Positions 21,691 through 33,779 of a stretch of 64,000 nt of DNA are shown here, in pieces. A program made the translations under genes and the position numbers. How positions within the stretch are numbered: position 1 is the stretch's first letter; each line of letters starts with the position of its first letter. The stretch covers positions 55,973,187 through 56,037,186 of the forward strand of contig NC_088301.1 in NCBI RefSeq assembly GCF_032854445.1, read 5' to 3'. This DNA comes from Liolophura sinensis. Its lineage: Eukaryota > Mollusca > Polyplacophora > Chitonida > Chitonidae. The notes beneath the pieces are model-generated. The model was not told where the DNA came from and did not search any database. It saw only the letters and a program-made list of their open reading frames with translations.

Positions 21691-21747
21691 TGTGGCATCC
21701 GTACGCCACTTCAGTCAGGTTGGGACATCTGACATTTCCCTTTCTCG
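21690..21747 (+). CDS. Gene A exon 1: start of signal peptide
   Basis: ATG at 21690 gives MWHPYATSVRLGHLTFPFL, then donor GTAAGT at 21748 with one leftover base G. This is the phase-1 end needed by exon 2, and joining gives a signal peptide (LTFPFLGCLVTVLRLGFVSA). The same frame is open upstream from an ATG at 21528, so a longer N-terminus is possible, but it would place the hydrophobic stretch internally. Chosen by phase, strong donor and analogy with gene B exon 1; the exon is more than 4 kb from exon 2. Confidence 0.55.
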
Positions 21748-24700
21748 GTAAGTAGACACATATGTATGCTTAACCAACTCTGAAACAACTTCGATACATA
21801 GTAATTAACCATCTAAATGCCTCAAGATAAACTTGGTCTACCAACTTAATTGGATTATCCATATTTTAAGGTGTCTTTTTGGTCGAATTTTGTTTTCAAT
21901 CCGGTACGATATTGCGATGAAAAAGTCGATAGTTCAGTGTATGGAATACATCGGCTACTATATAAAGCGTAAAACAAAGTTGTTCCGTACAGCGTACAAT
22001 ACAGTTTATTTCAAACCTAAATAAGCCAATTTGGTGTTTCAGGCAAATCGGCATTATTATATACACGGTATTATTATATACACAACTACAGAAGGTACAG
22101 TTAATTCCACTGTATACCTGAAATCATGAATGAGTTTTAGGCTATTCACAACATGTACAACGATCGATACATATTGTCCCTCTCCAAAGTTTCCTTTAAT
22201 TTTGTTCATGGAAATAAATATATTGTGCCAAGTGCCATCTACTTGTAAACGTTTGGAATGGACCTGGCGACATTGCTATTATATGCTATTATATCTGTTA
22301 CTTTCTCTGTAGGGTGCACAGTTTCCCTGTTACTGCCGAAGATTCACAATTTATTTCATAACATAGCTATTATAGAGTATCCTCTTTTGCATAGCGCCTC
22401 TGCAAGAAATTTCATATAAAACTCTAAACATATAAGGTCGCGCGCTCGAACCCAGCTACCGCTAATTGATCCGGCCGAGACTGTAGGTGATAAGTACATG
22501 GTGACCACCTGACTGCACCCGTTGGCACCCATAAACGTCACCACGGTCATATATCTATATGTGAAATTTCTTGCTTACGGCGAAGTTAAATGGAATTTAA
22601 CTACAATATCGGCTAGTCAACTGCTTAATTGTTGTCTTAGCTAATGACTCTTAACCTATTTTAAAAAGAAGTAAAGGAGCAGTATTCGTTTCATAATATT
22701 ATTCTATTCCTTTACGGAATACAATGAGTCTTGAGAATATTCCACGGATTCAGTATAAGGGGAAGTCACCCGAATTAAGTACATAGAGAACACAGCAAAT
22801 ACTGTAATCCAGCAATTTCCGCAATGTGGCTTATTGTACGGAAGTGAACAGCTGTTGGCTGACAAGGTATAAAATACCAAAGTTACCATAACTGTATGCC
22901 AACAAATATCTGCTCAGTTCCTCAGAAAAGCCACGTTAACCAAACTACCTTTCCATGAAATAAACCACAATACATTTTCACATTGCCTTTAGGGAATATA
23001 TAGACTATTAATATTTGTATTTCAGTGTGGTAAATTTCAAAGCAGGTCAAACGATATACAGGGTAGATACGGTAAATAAGCGACAGCTATTGGGAAATAT
23101 TGGGAAATTGGGCAATATTCACCACATACCGTATACCATGAAATTAATTAAATCCTTTTATTTTTTGTTTTGATGGCCACAAAGATTACCGAATGCTGTT
23201 ACTATGTGGAGTTAATAGGCACCTCTCCAGAATGATATGATCTGCAGGTATATGGAAATGGCAATAAAAGAACAGCTCGTCCTCACGTATTGCTGAGCGC
23301 CACACAGCAAGGGGTTTGCTGACAATGAATTTAATCCATGCGATGTCAAGAACACCTGTTGCATAGTTGTTTCTCATATTGTGCATACTAAGCTTGTAAT
23401 ACCTCAAGTTATGATTCAGCGTCGTCAAACCTATTTAAACGTAGTATAGTGTGAATTCAGACAGTTATGGCAAGCATTTCGTGTAGTAATCAAGTTGTAG
23501 GCAAACTATAAACAGAATTTCACAGACCCTATATACACACATACATCCTTATTGTGACTCATTGGTGTACAAGCTCAATTATGCAGGTTGATAATCAAAT
23601 TGATAAACAGTTGAAATTTTAAGAGGAAATGAGTATAAGTATACAAATGTGATATCCATATGACTGGTCTGTAATTGGAAAGATTCTGTGTATGACAACA
23701 CAGCTGAGTTCGTCGGAGCTTGTTGCCATATGGCAATCCTCTTGCTTTTTTCACTTGTACAACACTTGTACTATAGCCATCTTTGATTCTGTTACTGCAA
23801 TCACAAATCGAAGATGTTGACGTCCTGTTTCTAATTTGTATAGATTCTCAGGGTATAAATGTTTGATAAAAGCAAACACATCAACAGTATTTATTTATTT
23901 ATTGGATTGGTGTTTTACGCCGTACTCAAGAATATTTCACTAATACGAGGGCGGCCAGCATTATAGTGGGAGGAAACCGGGCAAAGCCCGGGGGGAAACC
24001 CATGACCATCCGCAGGTTGCTGCCAGACCTTCCCACTTACGCCAGGTCTGCCAGCATGAGGCCAACATGAGCTGGTCTTGAACTCACAGCGACCGCATTG
24101 GTGAGAGGCTCCTGGGTCATTAGACTGCGCTAACGCGCTAACCGACTGAGTCACGGATGCCCCACAACATTATTATAAACTTTTTCTAACGTTGATGCAT
24201 ATTTGACAATCTGGATCGGAAAATTGAATTTGACAAGATCCAATAAGGAATATGTTTTAGCTCTTCTCACTCCGTCTTCCTATCTCAGTGATTCTCTCTC
24301 GTTGTGACCTGAACTGTGCAAGTAGTAGTGTGTAATGTGCTTTGGAAAGGAGTTACAAATCTATTTTTTATTTGCCACTTCTTAGAAACGTGGAGACATG
24401 GAATTTAACGCCAGTGAATGCAAAATGATCCCTAGTTTTGGATTTGTAGATGAATGGTAATTTTTATACATTGTGAATGCATTAAACGTATATCGAAATT
24501 TCAAGAATTTTAATTTTTAAAAGTTTCAGGGCCATTAGATTTCATCTCTTTGGAAATTATCGAGCAATTATTATTCTGTATACGAGAGCGTGCCTGCTGG
24601 TCTTATCAACTTTAAAACAATAATTATAAAAAACGTGTCAATGCTTGAGATACATTCTTTTTTTTCTATCCTGACCGTTCATGGTATTGGCTGAATGACG

Positions 24701-27700
24701 GTAGGAGCCGAGTTTTTTCCTTAGTGTTCCATGTGCTCCATGTTCTAATCTTTCATTGCATTATTACAATAAAGCTGAATCATGTCGCCACTTAGTCATA
24801 ATGGCTGGAGCACTCCTCACATTGTTAGAAAAGATGTTGAATTCACAGATATTGAATCTGTTCCCATGTCACTCGGGCAATGTTCGATTAACCTTTTAGC
24901 CGATGCCCATTCCCCGAAGAAATGCGGTGTCCATGTATAAGCTAGAATACTAAGATATGAGTCGGTGACAGTCGATGTCCAAAAGCCCGATGAAAAGCCT
25001 CCTGTATCTACAGTGGAGGATTGTCGATGGGTTTTTCGTGAATAGCTCCGTTAATTGTTGGGGAAGTCTCTGGACAGGCAACTTATATCGATGTCGATGG
25101 CAGCTGAGGAAAGCAGCGAGATTTACACAGCCAAACTCGATTTCTACGCGGATTATCTGGCTGTCCTCAGAAGCATATTGGGACAGGGCTAAAGTGGGGA
25201 TCGATGGCTTACCCTTCCATTCTCAAGACGGGCGCCCCTTGTCTATAATGAAATGTTTACTTGAGCCTGGTGATTTAATTTTCCGAGCCCCAAGACGTGT
25301 TTGGGTAAGACCCACCGCCGTGTATCTTATTCTACGAGAAATTGCTCTTTTGTAGACAGTTTCCGTCTGATCATGATCAAATAACCGACGTCGCTGAGGA
25401 CCTGGCTGCACTTTTAATGGCCCTTCATTTAAATCTCAGTGATAAATAGAACAATATGAACCTTTCTGGAGAAGGACGGGGCGCTCGATGTCTTGGTCTG
25501 TCAATTGAGGTTAACAGTGTTAAACTGAGGTTTCTCCGAGCGAGGAGAAAGGCCAGTGCTGACACCAGGCCCGAATATCCCTGATACTTAACACCCTGAT
25601 TTAATAACCCGCCTCTTTCCAGTACCAAGGAAACGTGCTCAACTTAATCCGAGCCAAGAAAGCGTGCCACATTTATCCATCGAGTTCGGGGAGTTGTGTA
25701 ATTTGGTTTTAGCAAGATAAAACACGAACCGAGGCCTACAAGTTTTTTGCGCCAAACAGAGGCATTTTTTTCTGGTTTGATGCCATCAAACATTTTTTTG
25801 GTAAAAAAAGTGGGAATGAATGCGGCTGTGTGGTTTATTTTGAGCCGAGACGTTTATATATCTTCTATATAACTTCTATGAAGCAGAAAGTCTCACGATT
25901 TTAAGTAAATATAAATTCTCTCATGCCATCAGTGTATCAGTCGAATATATAATCACAATAGGCTAAAAGCACTGACACTGACGTGGTACACGAGATATAT
26001 TCTTGTTTTGTCGCTGTAGGTTGCCTTGTCACAGTTTTGAGGCTGGGTTTCGTCAGTGCTTGTCCTGATGACGTCATCATGGGCGTCTACAACTGTCTAC
26101 GCCACGTCGCCTCTGACGAAACAGGATTGACTGCTAGCAACGATGTGAAGATTTTGCGATCGAAATGTTTGTAAGTCAAGACATTGTTGGTTTATTTTGA
26201 TTATAAATGGTTATGAGTTCAGTATTAGGTGAGATTCAGATATCATATCTAGAATATACTTCTTGTCAGTTTCTGAATTACGATAGTGTATAGGTTTATG
26301 AACTGTGTTATTTTCTAGGCTGTTTCCTTTAACGACGTCACATAATTATCAAATTCCGAACAGTAAGCTCATAATTATTTTACAGAGATGGAAGTTTGAC
26401 GTCACTATATCATGCATTCAGCACATCATATACACCTGTCGCTCGGACATCATAAAACAAGATCTTATACATAGAACTGTCGACCTTGCCCAGATGCGCT
26501 CCGCCTTTGAATTCACATGTGATCATTTAGACGGTGGGTTGAGATATTCTAATTTTCATTATAATTTGTTGAAGCTCAAAATATTGATTGTATATAATAG
26601 TAACAAATGTACTTTTTCACATTCTTAAGTACATATACTCTGTTTCCCAAGATTTTTTGTATTTCAAGCAGAAAATGTTATCTAACAAACTATTAAGAAG
26701 AAAATTTGAACATTTTTTACGTTGATGTTTTTAATATGTCTGAATGTTTCTTGAAATATTTTTTTGCTATTTTCAACCTGAGTAAGTGATAATGAGCCAT
26801 TGCAGATGCATTTGTCATAGAAGCAATAACCCCAGGCTCATGCAGGGCGAGATTCTGTGTTTGGCTTTCTGGATACTTTTTTCTGCCAACTGAAGTAACC
26901 TAAATTTGATATCCTGTCGGCCATAGTAGATATAGTAGTATAGCAACGCCATTACTAAATGAGACTGAATGCGTGAAAGACACTAGTGTTGTAGTATTGA
27001 AGTGAGCATTGGCGATGACATCATCAAGCCACAGGCATTTGGCTATGATCATAAGATATACTTGTTCCCTTCTTCTTCGGGCGAACATTTTTATATCCGT
27101 CATTTCCATTTGCACGACTCGTACATTCACTCCTGAAAAGATGAATGTGATGCCGTTGATTCGTTTTTGTGTTTTTGCGTTCAAGTTGCCGTGGTAACTA
27201 TTGCGAATGTCCTTCCCGTTTACAGTCCAAGTCGAGTCAGCCCACTGTGTGACAAGGTATAAAGACCAAATAAACGAGTGCAGTTCACAGGTGGCAAAAG
27301 AATTCGAAAGAGAAAAACAGTTTGCCTATACTACGGAACTGTATTTGAAACTTATATGCAGGTAACATACCTTTCTGAATAAATACGTTTTTCTTTTCCA
27401 GTGGACAATAGATAAGCTTACACTCTTCAGTTGTGATAGTATAATCCCATGCATGCATATGACATTTATGACAAAATCTTTGGTAATATATATTCTGTAT
27501 TTATGGACTCGTATGAATATCACTGCAGCTACAAAGTGAACAACTGCATGAATTTTTCACAGTTACTTTCACTTAGTAAAGATTATTTTGGGCTATGAAG
27601 TTTACAGTATACCTAGCACTTTTAAGGAGGACAGTTTGTTTTAATGTACAGGGCCGTCTTAAAAATACGGGTCTGATACAGAGGAGGCGTGCAATGGGTT

Positions 27701-28495
27701 TTACCCTCTGGAACTTTTCTGGCCTTAACGAACTGTTGATGTCTAATTATGGCATCAGGTATCTAACATTTGTACGGATTTTCTATACAAGATTTATCTT
27801 GAAAACTTGTATTTCTCTTACGCCGCACCATTTGCGATGCACAAACGCATGGCATCACAATTTGTTGATACTACTGGACGACACTATTATATACGTGAAT
27901 ACAATGGAATCTAGTCTTGCTTACCCGAGTGTCAATTGATGTAAAAGGTTGGTCAAACAGATGAAATGTCAGCTGTTCTCTATCTATTCAAAATACGACT
28001 CAATAAGGCAACCAAAACTAGTAACTTCATACAAATATATTACAATAAGCAATACATAACTCCGAAGGAGTATGGTTTTATACGAAAATTAACTACAAGC
28101 GCAAAATGGAATATGCCTAAATATACAGCCACTGTGCCAGGAAAGGAGGAGAATCAATCTAGAACATGATACAAAATTCACTAGGAATGGTACTTGCCTT
28201 ATATTTATTTAAGCAAAAGTTGAATGATGAAAATCTGACCAGGTTGATGTTAGTAATGGATGTTTTGTTTCTTCACCATCACAGCTTTGTAGATGCCATA
28301 ACGATGTGTGCCGAACGGCCGGTGAGGTCGTATTGTAGTGCCGAGTCGGCGGATGTGACTGTTCGTCTGATGTCAGGACTCAAACCGCCAGGATGTCTTC
28401 CATACAGCCGCTCCACACATATCTCATTCTCTTTTTATACAGTACTAATCATGTGTTTCATCGCTTTGGTTGTACAATTTGTTTCTTATACATAA
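21690..28495 (+). CDS. Gene A: secreted 12-cysteine, four-module protein with hydrophobic C-terminus
   Basis: Gene-level entry. Exons 21690-21747, 26020-26170, 26388-26533, 27226-27361, 28285-28495; all introns GT-AG, phases 1-2-1-2; about 233 residues. Layout: signal peptide ending near VLRLGFVSA/CP, 12 cysteines, a final hydrophobic stretch (FSFYTVLIMCFIALVVQFVS) directly before the stop, suggesting a GPI signal or membrane anchor. Spacing is C-x10-C-x23-C-x9-C-x7-C-x26-C-x11-C-x10-C-x25-C-x8-C-x8-C-x19-C. I do not recognise the family. It is a paralogue of gene B at 40.8-46.4 kb, in which every cysteine and intron phase is kept, which is strong evidence that both models are real. Function unknown; extracellular or cell-surface by signals seen. 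AATAAA signals at 28533 and 28583 follow the stop codon. The first exon is the least certain part. Confidence 0.82.
23889..24163 (-). mobile_element. SINE (Meta-core family), full length
   Basis: Antisense copy. From high to low coordinate: head GGGGCATCCGTGACTCAGTC, GGTTAGCGCGTTAGCGCAGT, a TGACCCAGGAGCCTCTCACC segment, B-box-like GAGTTCAAGACC, core, tail GGCGTAAAACACCAATCC and an AATA run. Almost intact, so recently mobile or well preserved. Confidence 0.92.
24690..25720. other. Block of even base composition, possible conserved non-coding element
   Basis: About 1 kb inside gene A intron 1 that is visibly less AT-rich than its surroundings and free of the local repeats. It holds an open + frame of 126 codons (24975-25355), but that frame has no recognisable domain and no signal peptide. 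Homeodomain-type words (TTAATTG, GATTTAATTTTCC, CATTTAAATCTC) are present. Regulatory DNA is one explanation; an unrecognised exon is another. Confidence 0.25.
26020..26170 (+). CDS. Gene A exon 2: signal-peptide end and cysteine module 1
   Basis: Acceptor GCTGTAG before 26020, donor GTAAGT at 26171. With the G from exon 1 it reads GCLVTVLRLGFVSACPDDVI, then MGVYNCLRHVASDETG, then DVKILRSKC. Three cysteines (C1-C3). It starts with one carried base and ends with two leftover bases (TT). Confidence 0.85.
26388..26533 (+). CDS. Gene A exon 3: cysteine module 2
   Basis: 146 bp. The acceptor is the second AG of ...TTTTACAGAG; using the first AG (exon start 26386) would shift the frame. It reads (L)WKFDVTISCIQHIIYTCR, then SDIIKQDLIHRTVDLAQMRS, then AFEFTCDHLD; cysteines C4-C6. 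Donor GTGGGT at 26534. Exactly the same length as gene B exon 3. Confidence 0.85.
27226..27361 (+). CDS. Gene A exon 4: cysteine module 3
   Basis: 136 bp, acceptor CCGTTTACAG before 27226, donor GTAACA at 27362. It reads (V)QVESAHCVTRYKDQINECS, then SQVAKEFEREKQFAYTTELY, then LKLIC; cysteines C7-C9. Ends with two leftover bases (AG). Confidence 0.85.
28285..28495 (+). CDS. Gene A exon 5: cysteine module 4 and hydrophobic C-terminus
   Basis: Acceptor CACCATCACAG before 28285; stop TAA at 28493-28495. It reads (S)FVDAITMCAERPVRSYCSA, then DVTVRLMSGLKPPGCLPYSR; cysteines C10-C12. A 25-residue hydrophobic C-terminus (ISFSFYTVLIMCFIALVVQF...) ends at the stop with no cytoplasmic tail, as expected for a GPI-anchor signal. 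Confidence 0.87.
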
Positions 28496-28799
28496 CATTC
28501 CGGTTACATCAGATAATTTATAATACATTGTAAATAAACTCAACGTTTCCTCGCCATTTAATTCATATTCCTTTACCTATGCAATAAATGTATTTTCATA
28601 TATTATGCTTGTTTTTGGCTTTGATACATTTGTATTACCTACAGGTCATAGTGGATTTTAAGCGTAATACTTCTTGAATATCATTGTTTAAACCCTTTAG
28701 ACATTGATTGTGCAACAACATTATCATCAAGAAATAATAAACATAACCAGAAAGACTGTGTAGCTTTATATTTAGTACAGCTCTTGTGCCCACTGTAAA

Positions 28800-28970
28800 T
28801 TGCTCGCTGGCTTACTCTCCGGTAATACGCGAGAAGGTCTGCCAGCAATTTGTGGATGGTGCTAGATTTCCTGCGGTTTGTTTCCACCATAATGCTGGCC
28901 GCCGTCGTATAAGTGAACCTTTATTCTTGAGGATGGCCTAAAACACCCATCAAATGAACAAATAAACAAA
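28800..28970 (+). mobile_element. SINE (Meta-core family), 5'-truncated
   Basis: Core words GCTGGCTTACTCTCCGG, GAGAAGGTCTGCCAGCAA, CCACCATAATGCTGGCCGCC, then CCTAAAACACCCATCAAATG and an AAATAAAC tail. Confidence 0.82.
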
Positions 28971-29794
28971 CAGAGCAATAGAATATAAATGATTTTGTTG
29001 ATGTAAAGTGGTATAAAAACTTTTCTTAAGTCCGTGATTATATTTTCCATGAATCTTACTAAACGTATAATTGTTCGTCCCGATTGATAGATATATTCGA
29101 TCAAGTACCATAATATGTGTATTCCAGACTGTTCACACATGCGTGACATACCTCCTACTTCTAAGATGATAAGGCCTACGTATGGCCGCCATATTAGTAA
29201 GCCGACTTAGACAGCTGTGTTGTTCCACCCAGAACAATCGAACGCAATTCCATTGCCGCTTTCTTGAAATAGTTCGCATGCCATTATTCCTCTGCTCCCG
29301 AGCCCCAACACCTAAGCCCTCTGGCTATAGCCATGTCGACTTAGTCACACGACAGACGGTGACTGGGGTGACAGTTCCCACTCTCAACATGCGGCTATTG
29401 ACCGATCGCAAACAGTTGCCAGCTTGAAACACTCTTTGCTTGCATGAATTGGTCTCAAATCTAATCCTCAACAGTTTAAACAGATCATATTGTTGGACTC
29501 ATAACAGAAATTTTGACTGAGGTACTAATGGTAATGTCTTAATGCAAATCGTTTCACAAGACAGGTTGCTCTGCATACATTGGACGCTTTGTTAATGGGC
29601 ACGCTTGAAGACAAATGAGAATTAGCGAAGGATCCGGGATCTGTAAAGTTCAGCCACCGTCTTATCAAGTGTTAATATGACATTATTTATTTATTTATGT
29701 ATTTATTCATCTATTGTTTGTCTGGGATTTAATCTCTTTTTCAACAGCACGGAATTCTTATAACACAATATAACACAAAAGATTACGATATACT

Positions 29795-29935
29795 GCTTAA
29801 AACCAGAACAATGACGACAGTGTGATAGATGATGGATGGTTACACTTGCAACCCGGAAGCGTGTCAGTTAAGTTCAGTTAGAGTTTTATTCTAACTGTTC
29901 TTTTAAATGTTTCAATGAAAAATATAGTAGCGATA
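29795..29935 (+). repeat. Interspersed repeat R2, copy 1
   Basis: TTAAAACCAGAACAATGACG, ACAGTGTGATAGATGATGGA, then GTTAGAGTTTTATTCTAACT. It matches the copy at 41283-41460 word by word (AAAACCAGAGCAGCGACCAC, GTTAGGGTTTTATTCTAAAT). Non-coding; family not recognised. Confidence 0.7.
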
Positions 29936-30198
29936 CTAGCAAATTAGGCTCCCTTAGTGCAATGCTTAAGAAAAACTGGGTAAAAAAATGCAGTGCTGTT
30001 AACAGCAATTATCAAGTGCTCTAGAAAGAAAAAAACACACAACAAAGAGACCATGCCTCGTAGATCCCTAGTCGCCCTGGAGAATCCTGGTTTATGCAGG
30101 AATAAAATATAAAAGGCTAAAATATACACAGTAAAAAAAAAGCCCCGCCTCGAAAATGTGTTATTTGACAATAGTCACGCATATAACCGGTGAACTCT

Positions 30199-30292
30199 GG
30201 CCTGTTCATGTAAATGCTTAAATAGTAGCAACCCAAACACCCCTAGTAATATGACATATATTTAGTCATGACTTGGCAGAATTAGGTAATAC
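30199..30292 (+). repeat. Interspersed repeat R2, copy 2 (right end only)
   Basis: TGTTCATGTAAATGCTTAAA, TAGTAGCAACCCAAACACCC and GCAGAATTAGGTAA all recur in the same order in the copy at 41283-41460. Confidence 0.6.
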
Positions 30293-30398
30293 TGCACTGG
30301 ACCAACAAGTTCTTGGCCTATCACTTTGTATGGAAGTACAGTCTCTACTTGAGATTGAACTGGGGTTTGGTGCTTGCAAGGTCGATGACGTAAACTTT

Positions 30399-30516
30399 GA
30401 TCGATTGGTGTTTTACTCCGTACTCAAGAATATTTCATATTACGACGTCAGGCAGCATTATGGTGGGAGGAAACCGGGCAGAACTAGGGGGGAAACCCAC
30501 GACCATCCGCAAGTTC
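30399..30516 (-). mobile_element. SINE (Meta-core family), 3' fragment
   Basis: On the + strand it reads GATTGGTGTTTTACTCCGTA, CTCAAGAATATTTCATATTA, then CATTATGGTGGGAGGAAACC and CCCACGACCATCCGCAAG: the antisense tail and core. The tail poly-AATA and the head are missing. Confidence 0.82.
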
Positions 30517-30599
30517 ATGACGTTTGATTAAAGATTTATTTGATAAGAACTTTTCTTTTGAAAAGAACATTGTTTTGTTAGGCCATAACATTTAACAAA

Positions 30600-31660
30600 C
30601 CCAGAGCAATCGAACGTGGTGTTTATAAACACTCCGCTTTATGTGTCAGTAACAGTTTGGCGAGTCTTTGTCTCGGCATTTCCATCGAAATTTAGAAAAC
30701 ACGATTTAATTGATATTCCTCAGACAAGCGAGAGTTATTTGCTCACGCCCTAAACCCCGCACTGCGCTATCTTCATTAAGCATAGCAAAACTTTCTAATC
30801 ATGCACGTTCTTTTTTTCTGTAAGTTTTTACAGCTGTAGTTTTAATAGCCTCACTAAGAGTATTACATGTGCGGATTTTACATGAATAGAATCGATGAAT
30901 ATTATCGATCAATTGTCTCTTACAAATCTGCATTTCTTTTCTTCCTGCTTTTTATGTGGTGCTCTGCTCCCAAGTAAAACTGAAGCATTCGAGAAACACC
31001 CAATCACACGATCAGTTTGTAAACAACCAAGTTCACGCCTCATGCAAATGTTTTACTCGAGAGCAGCAAACATAAATTTCTATGTAACCGGAATTTAAGG
31101 TCCGGATGAGCACCTAATATGAACAAAAATTTGTTTCCTTTGTTACTTGGGAAGAATAAGTGATATTAAAAACGTTGAAGCGTTAAATTTTTGACACAAG
31201 AGACACAGGCCTGAACTTGTTTTGGAGTCCGTGCATAGAAAATGACTGCAAATCGATCATAAAGTCATTCTCCACTGATTTTCGATGTTATCTCCCCTCG
31301 TCTTCTTTTCGCCATGACTCATTACATACCGTTTTATTGTCCGTTGAAACAAATGAAAAAGTATTCAAATCGATGAAAATTATACATGCGTCAGTGAATG
31401 AACTGAAATCAGTGATGCATTTACTCTCTCGAAAGAATTTGCATTATTTTTTTCGAATTCTTAATGAAGTCGTACTGTCTCATAGTTTGCTTTTGAATTA
31501 ACAGGGGCTTTGAATTTTACTTCAATCATGTAACAATTGTCTTCTGGAAACAGTACAGCTCCAGTGAAATTAGAAAGTCACGTCGCTCTGAAGTACCATG
31601 TCACTGGCACCAAATACATGACGCGTGACAAAGTAATAGTGGTTTTCGTAGTGCTCAGGC
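30600..31660. other. Intergenic block without a gene
   Basis: No coding signal on either strand. Contains homeodomain/POU-like words (GATTTAATTGATATTCC, CATGCAAATG) and even composition; could be regulatory DNA. Nothing definite. Confidence 0.2.
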
Positions 31661-33015
31661 ATAAATATAATCCCTTTACAACCTGTGATTGTAACTAATA
31701 TACGATGAAGGCTATAGATACAGGGTATATCAATTTATGCGCAAACAAATATTTCAGAGCTCAGTTTCGCATGGCGCACTCAGTATTAAATTGTCCCAAA
31801 TTAAGCTTCATATCTCTACAACATACGTTGTCATTGTACCTAAGGACTTACTTAACAAAGGGCTTTTCATAAAACCAACAATGAACCTATGTCACTAACC
31901 AAGAACTCGATGCATTTCATCGATATGATTAGTATCATCACCCATTTGTAATATAGTCCCTGCTCCCTGCTCAGTCGTGATTTGCTCCCACAGATCATGT
32001 AGTGGAATGTCATAAGTCGTAGGTATATCTGATTCCAATTTCCCTGTTTCTTTGAGCAGAAATGGTTTCTGTTCTTTATAATAAGGACCTGCTACACATC
32101 AGTTTAGCGGCGAACTTTTTCTCTCCCATATCGACAAATCAGATCTGGCCTGTTGCGTTACCCTGTTACTTGTTTCAGAAATTGGACGTCATGTACTTTA
32201 ATCATTTTTAAAATTGGTGAAATATCTCTTGAGTGCTACGTTTAATGTTGTTTAGTGCTTAATTAAGTTTTTGTTTCCCTCTTCAAATATTTTATTGATT
32301 TCATTCTTTCTGACACATCCATCAAAAATACCTTCTGCACGAAATTTTAAGCTTTATTTAACGTAAGAACACCTTGTTGGGTATCGACTTTCACTAATTT
32401 ATTTATTGAAATGTTGAGAAAACACTAACGCATAGTATGTCAGAGTAAGAAGCATTAAACAGTGTTCACAAACATAATTCGATTTATTTTTTTAGAATTT
32501 TTAAAACCCAATAAAAAAATTTAGACCATGCGCTGTCCTTATTAACCTTATCTAACTATATTTTGGCCAGTGACGTCACATAACCTTTTTTGCTACTTAA
32601 AACAAATACACTGCTAGATTTCATAATTTTAAATGCATAGGTACCATCATTTTAGAATGCATCCTTTTATATACATATAAATCTAAGAATGCTAAGAATG
32701 TTTACACGTTCAGCTCTTTCACGTGACCTAATATGGAAAATATTGTAAACATTCACAAAATAACAGCAAGGAACTCCGTTATCTGGATGGGGCAGTTTTC
32801 TCACAGGTGGTGTTATATAAGGCAAAGACGTTAGTAAAATATTAGCTAAGTGAAGTAATATTAATTTTAAAGTTTCCAAAAGTAGCCTGTGAAGAAGATT
32901 CAAATCAAATTCGATGTGATGATCTGCCCTGATCATCATATTTACGGTGGCTTTCTGTACTAGTGATATTGCGTAAACTATTCTTTTGAATGATGGAAAA
33001 AATGATTGGATCAGG

Positions 33016-33215
33016 TCGTGAAAGAATGGTTAACATGCATGTCTTTTAATCGCGGTGTTTGTTCAAACCCGGCCTTGGACAAGTGACTTGGTTTCTTATA
33101 CCTGTATGTATGTTTGTTCCTCTGTTACTTGTCAGTTTCTTCCACCAATACAAATGGCCGCCATTGTGTAAGTGAAAAATGATTGCATATGGCGTTAAAG
33201 AACAATCAAGTAAAT
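33016..33215 (+). mobile_element. SINE of the second family (different head, Meta-like core)
   Basis: Head-like GAATGGTTAACATGCATGTC with B-box-like TGTTCAAACCC, middle GACAAGTGACTTGGTTTCTT, a core remnant (CCACCAATACAAATGGCCGC, GTGTAAGTGAAA) and tail GGCGTTAAAGAACAATCAAG plus TAAATAAAA. It shares the 3' half plan with the main family but has another head. Confidence 0.6.
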
Positions 33216-33444
33216 AAAACCTGGAACGATTTGCAAGAAACCATAGTTACCTTATCGAGTCACATTATTCATCTAGCTGGACATCAACAAAGGCTTCCCA
33301 AAAACACTCTCAGTTTAGGCCTAAGCATGTACGGTACTTGTTTTGGGTTTTTTGCTTCGAATGTGACTTGAAAACCAGATGTATTACGTAAATCAACTCT
33401 TTAATGGAACAGTTGCTGTGAAGAATCACGTCTCCACGGCTCGC

Positions 33445-33470
33445 ATACGAATGTCTGTTTCGACGCCGAG
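33445..33470. repeat. Copy of a transposon-end sequence also found at 58670-58691
   Basis: 22 bases starting ATACGAATGTCTG and ending TTTCGACGC are identical at 33445-33466 and 58670-58691. At 58.7 kb the sequence is the outer end of an imperfect inverted repeat, so both may be ends of the same transposon family. Confidence 0.5.
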
Positions 33471-33779
33471 ATTCCATGACAAACCACCATAGTTAACACG
33501 GAGAAGTAGATGCAGAGTTACCGCCCTTCTCTCTACCTGGATTGCAGTAATGTCTGCAACTGCGGACACTCAGCAGATTATAACTGGCTTAATCAGTAGG
33601 TGTCAGTAACTCATGAAGGTCTAGTGCTAAGATGATAATTTAACTTGTAGAGAATCGGACTGATTACTCATCTCATGTTTTAAATTCTGTCACAAACAAG
33701 TGTTACAAGAAATGCACCACATTTAGTGACCACCAGCGGAATGGGGTCTTTTATGTTGTTATTATTTAAGCATATACAT

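Larger units (their letters stand above)
21748..26019 (+). other. Gene A intron 1 (large)
   Basis: 4.3 kb intron between the signal-peptide halves. It contains one full-length antisense SINE (23889-24163) and a stretch around 24690-25720 of more even base composition that may be conserved non-coding DNA. No further exon recognised. Confidence 0.5.

Noticed and set aside
26386-26533. Gene A exon 3 beginning at the first AG (26386)
   Set aside because: It shifts the frame relative to exon 2. Starting at 26388 restores frame and gives the same 146-bp length as in gene B.
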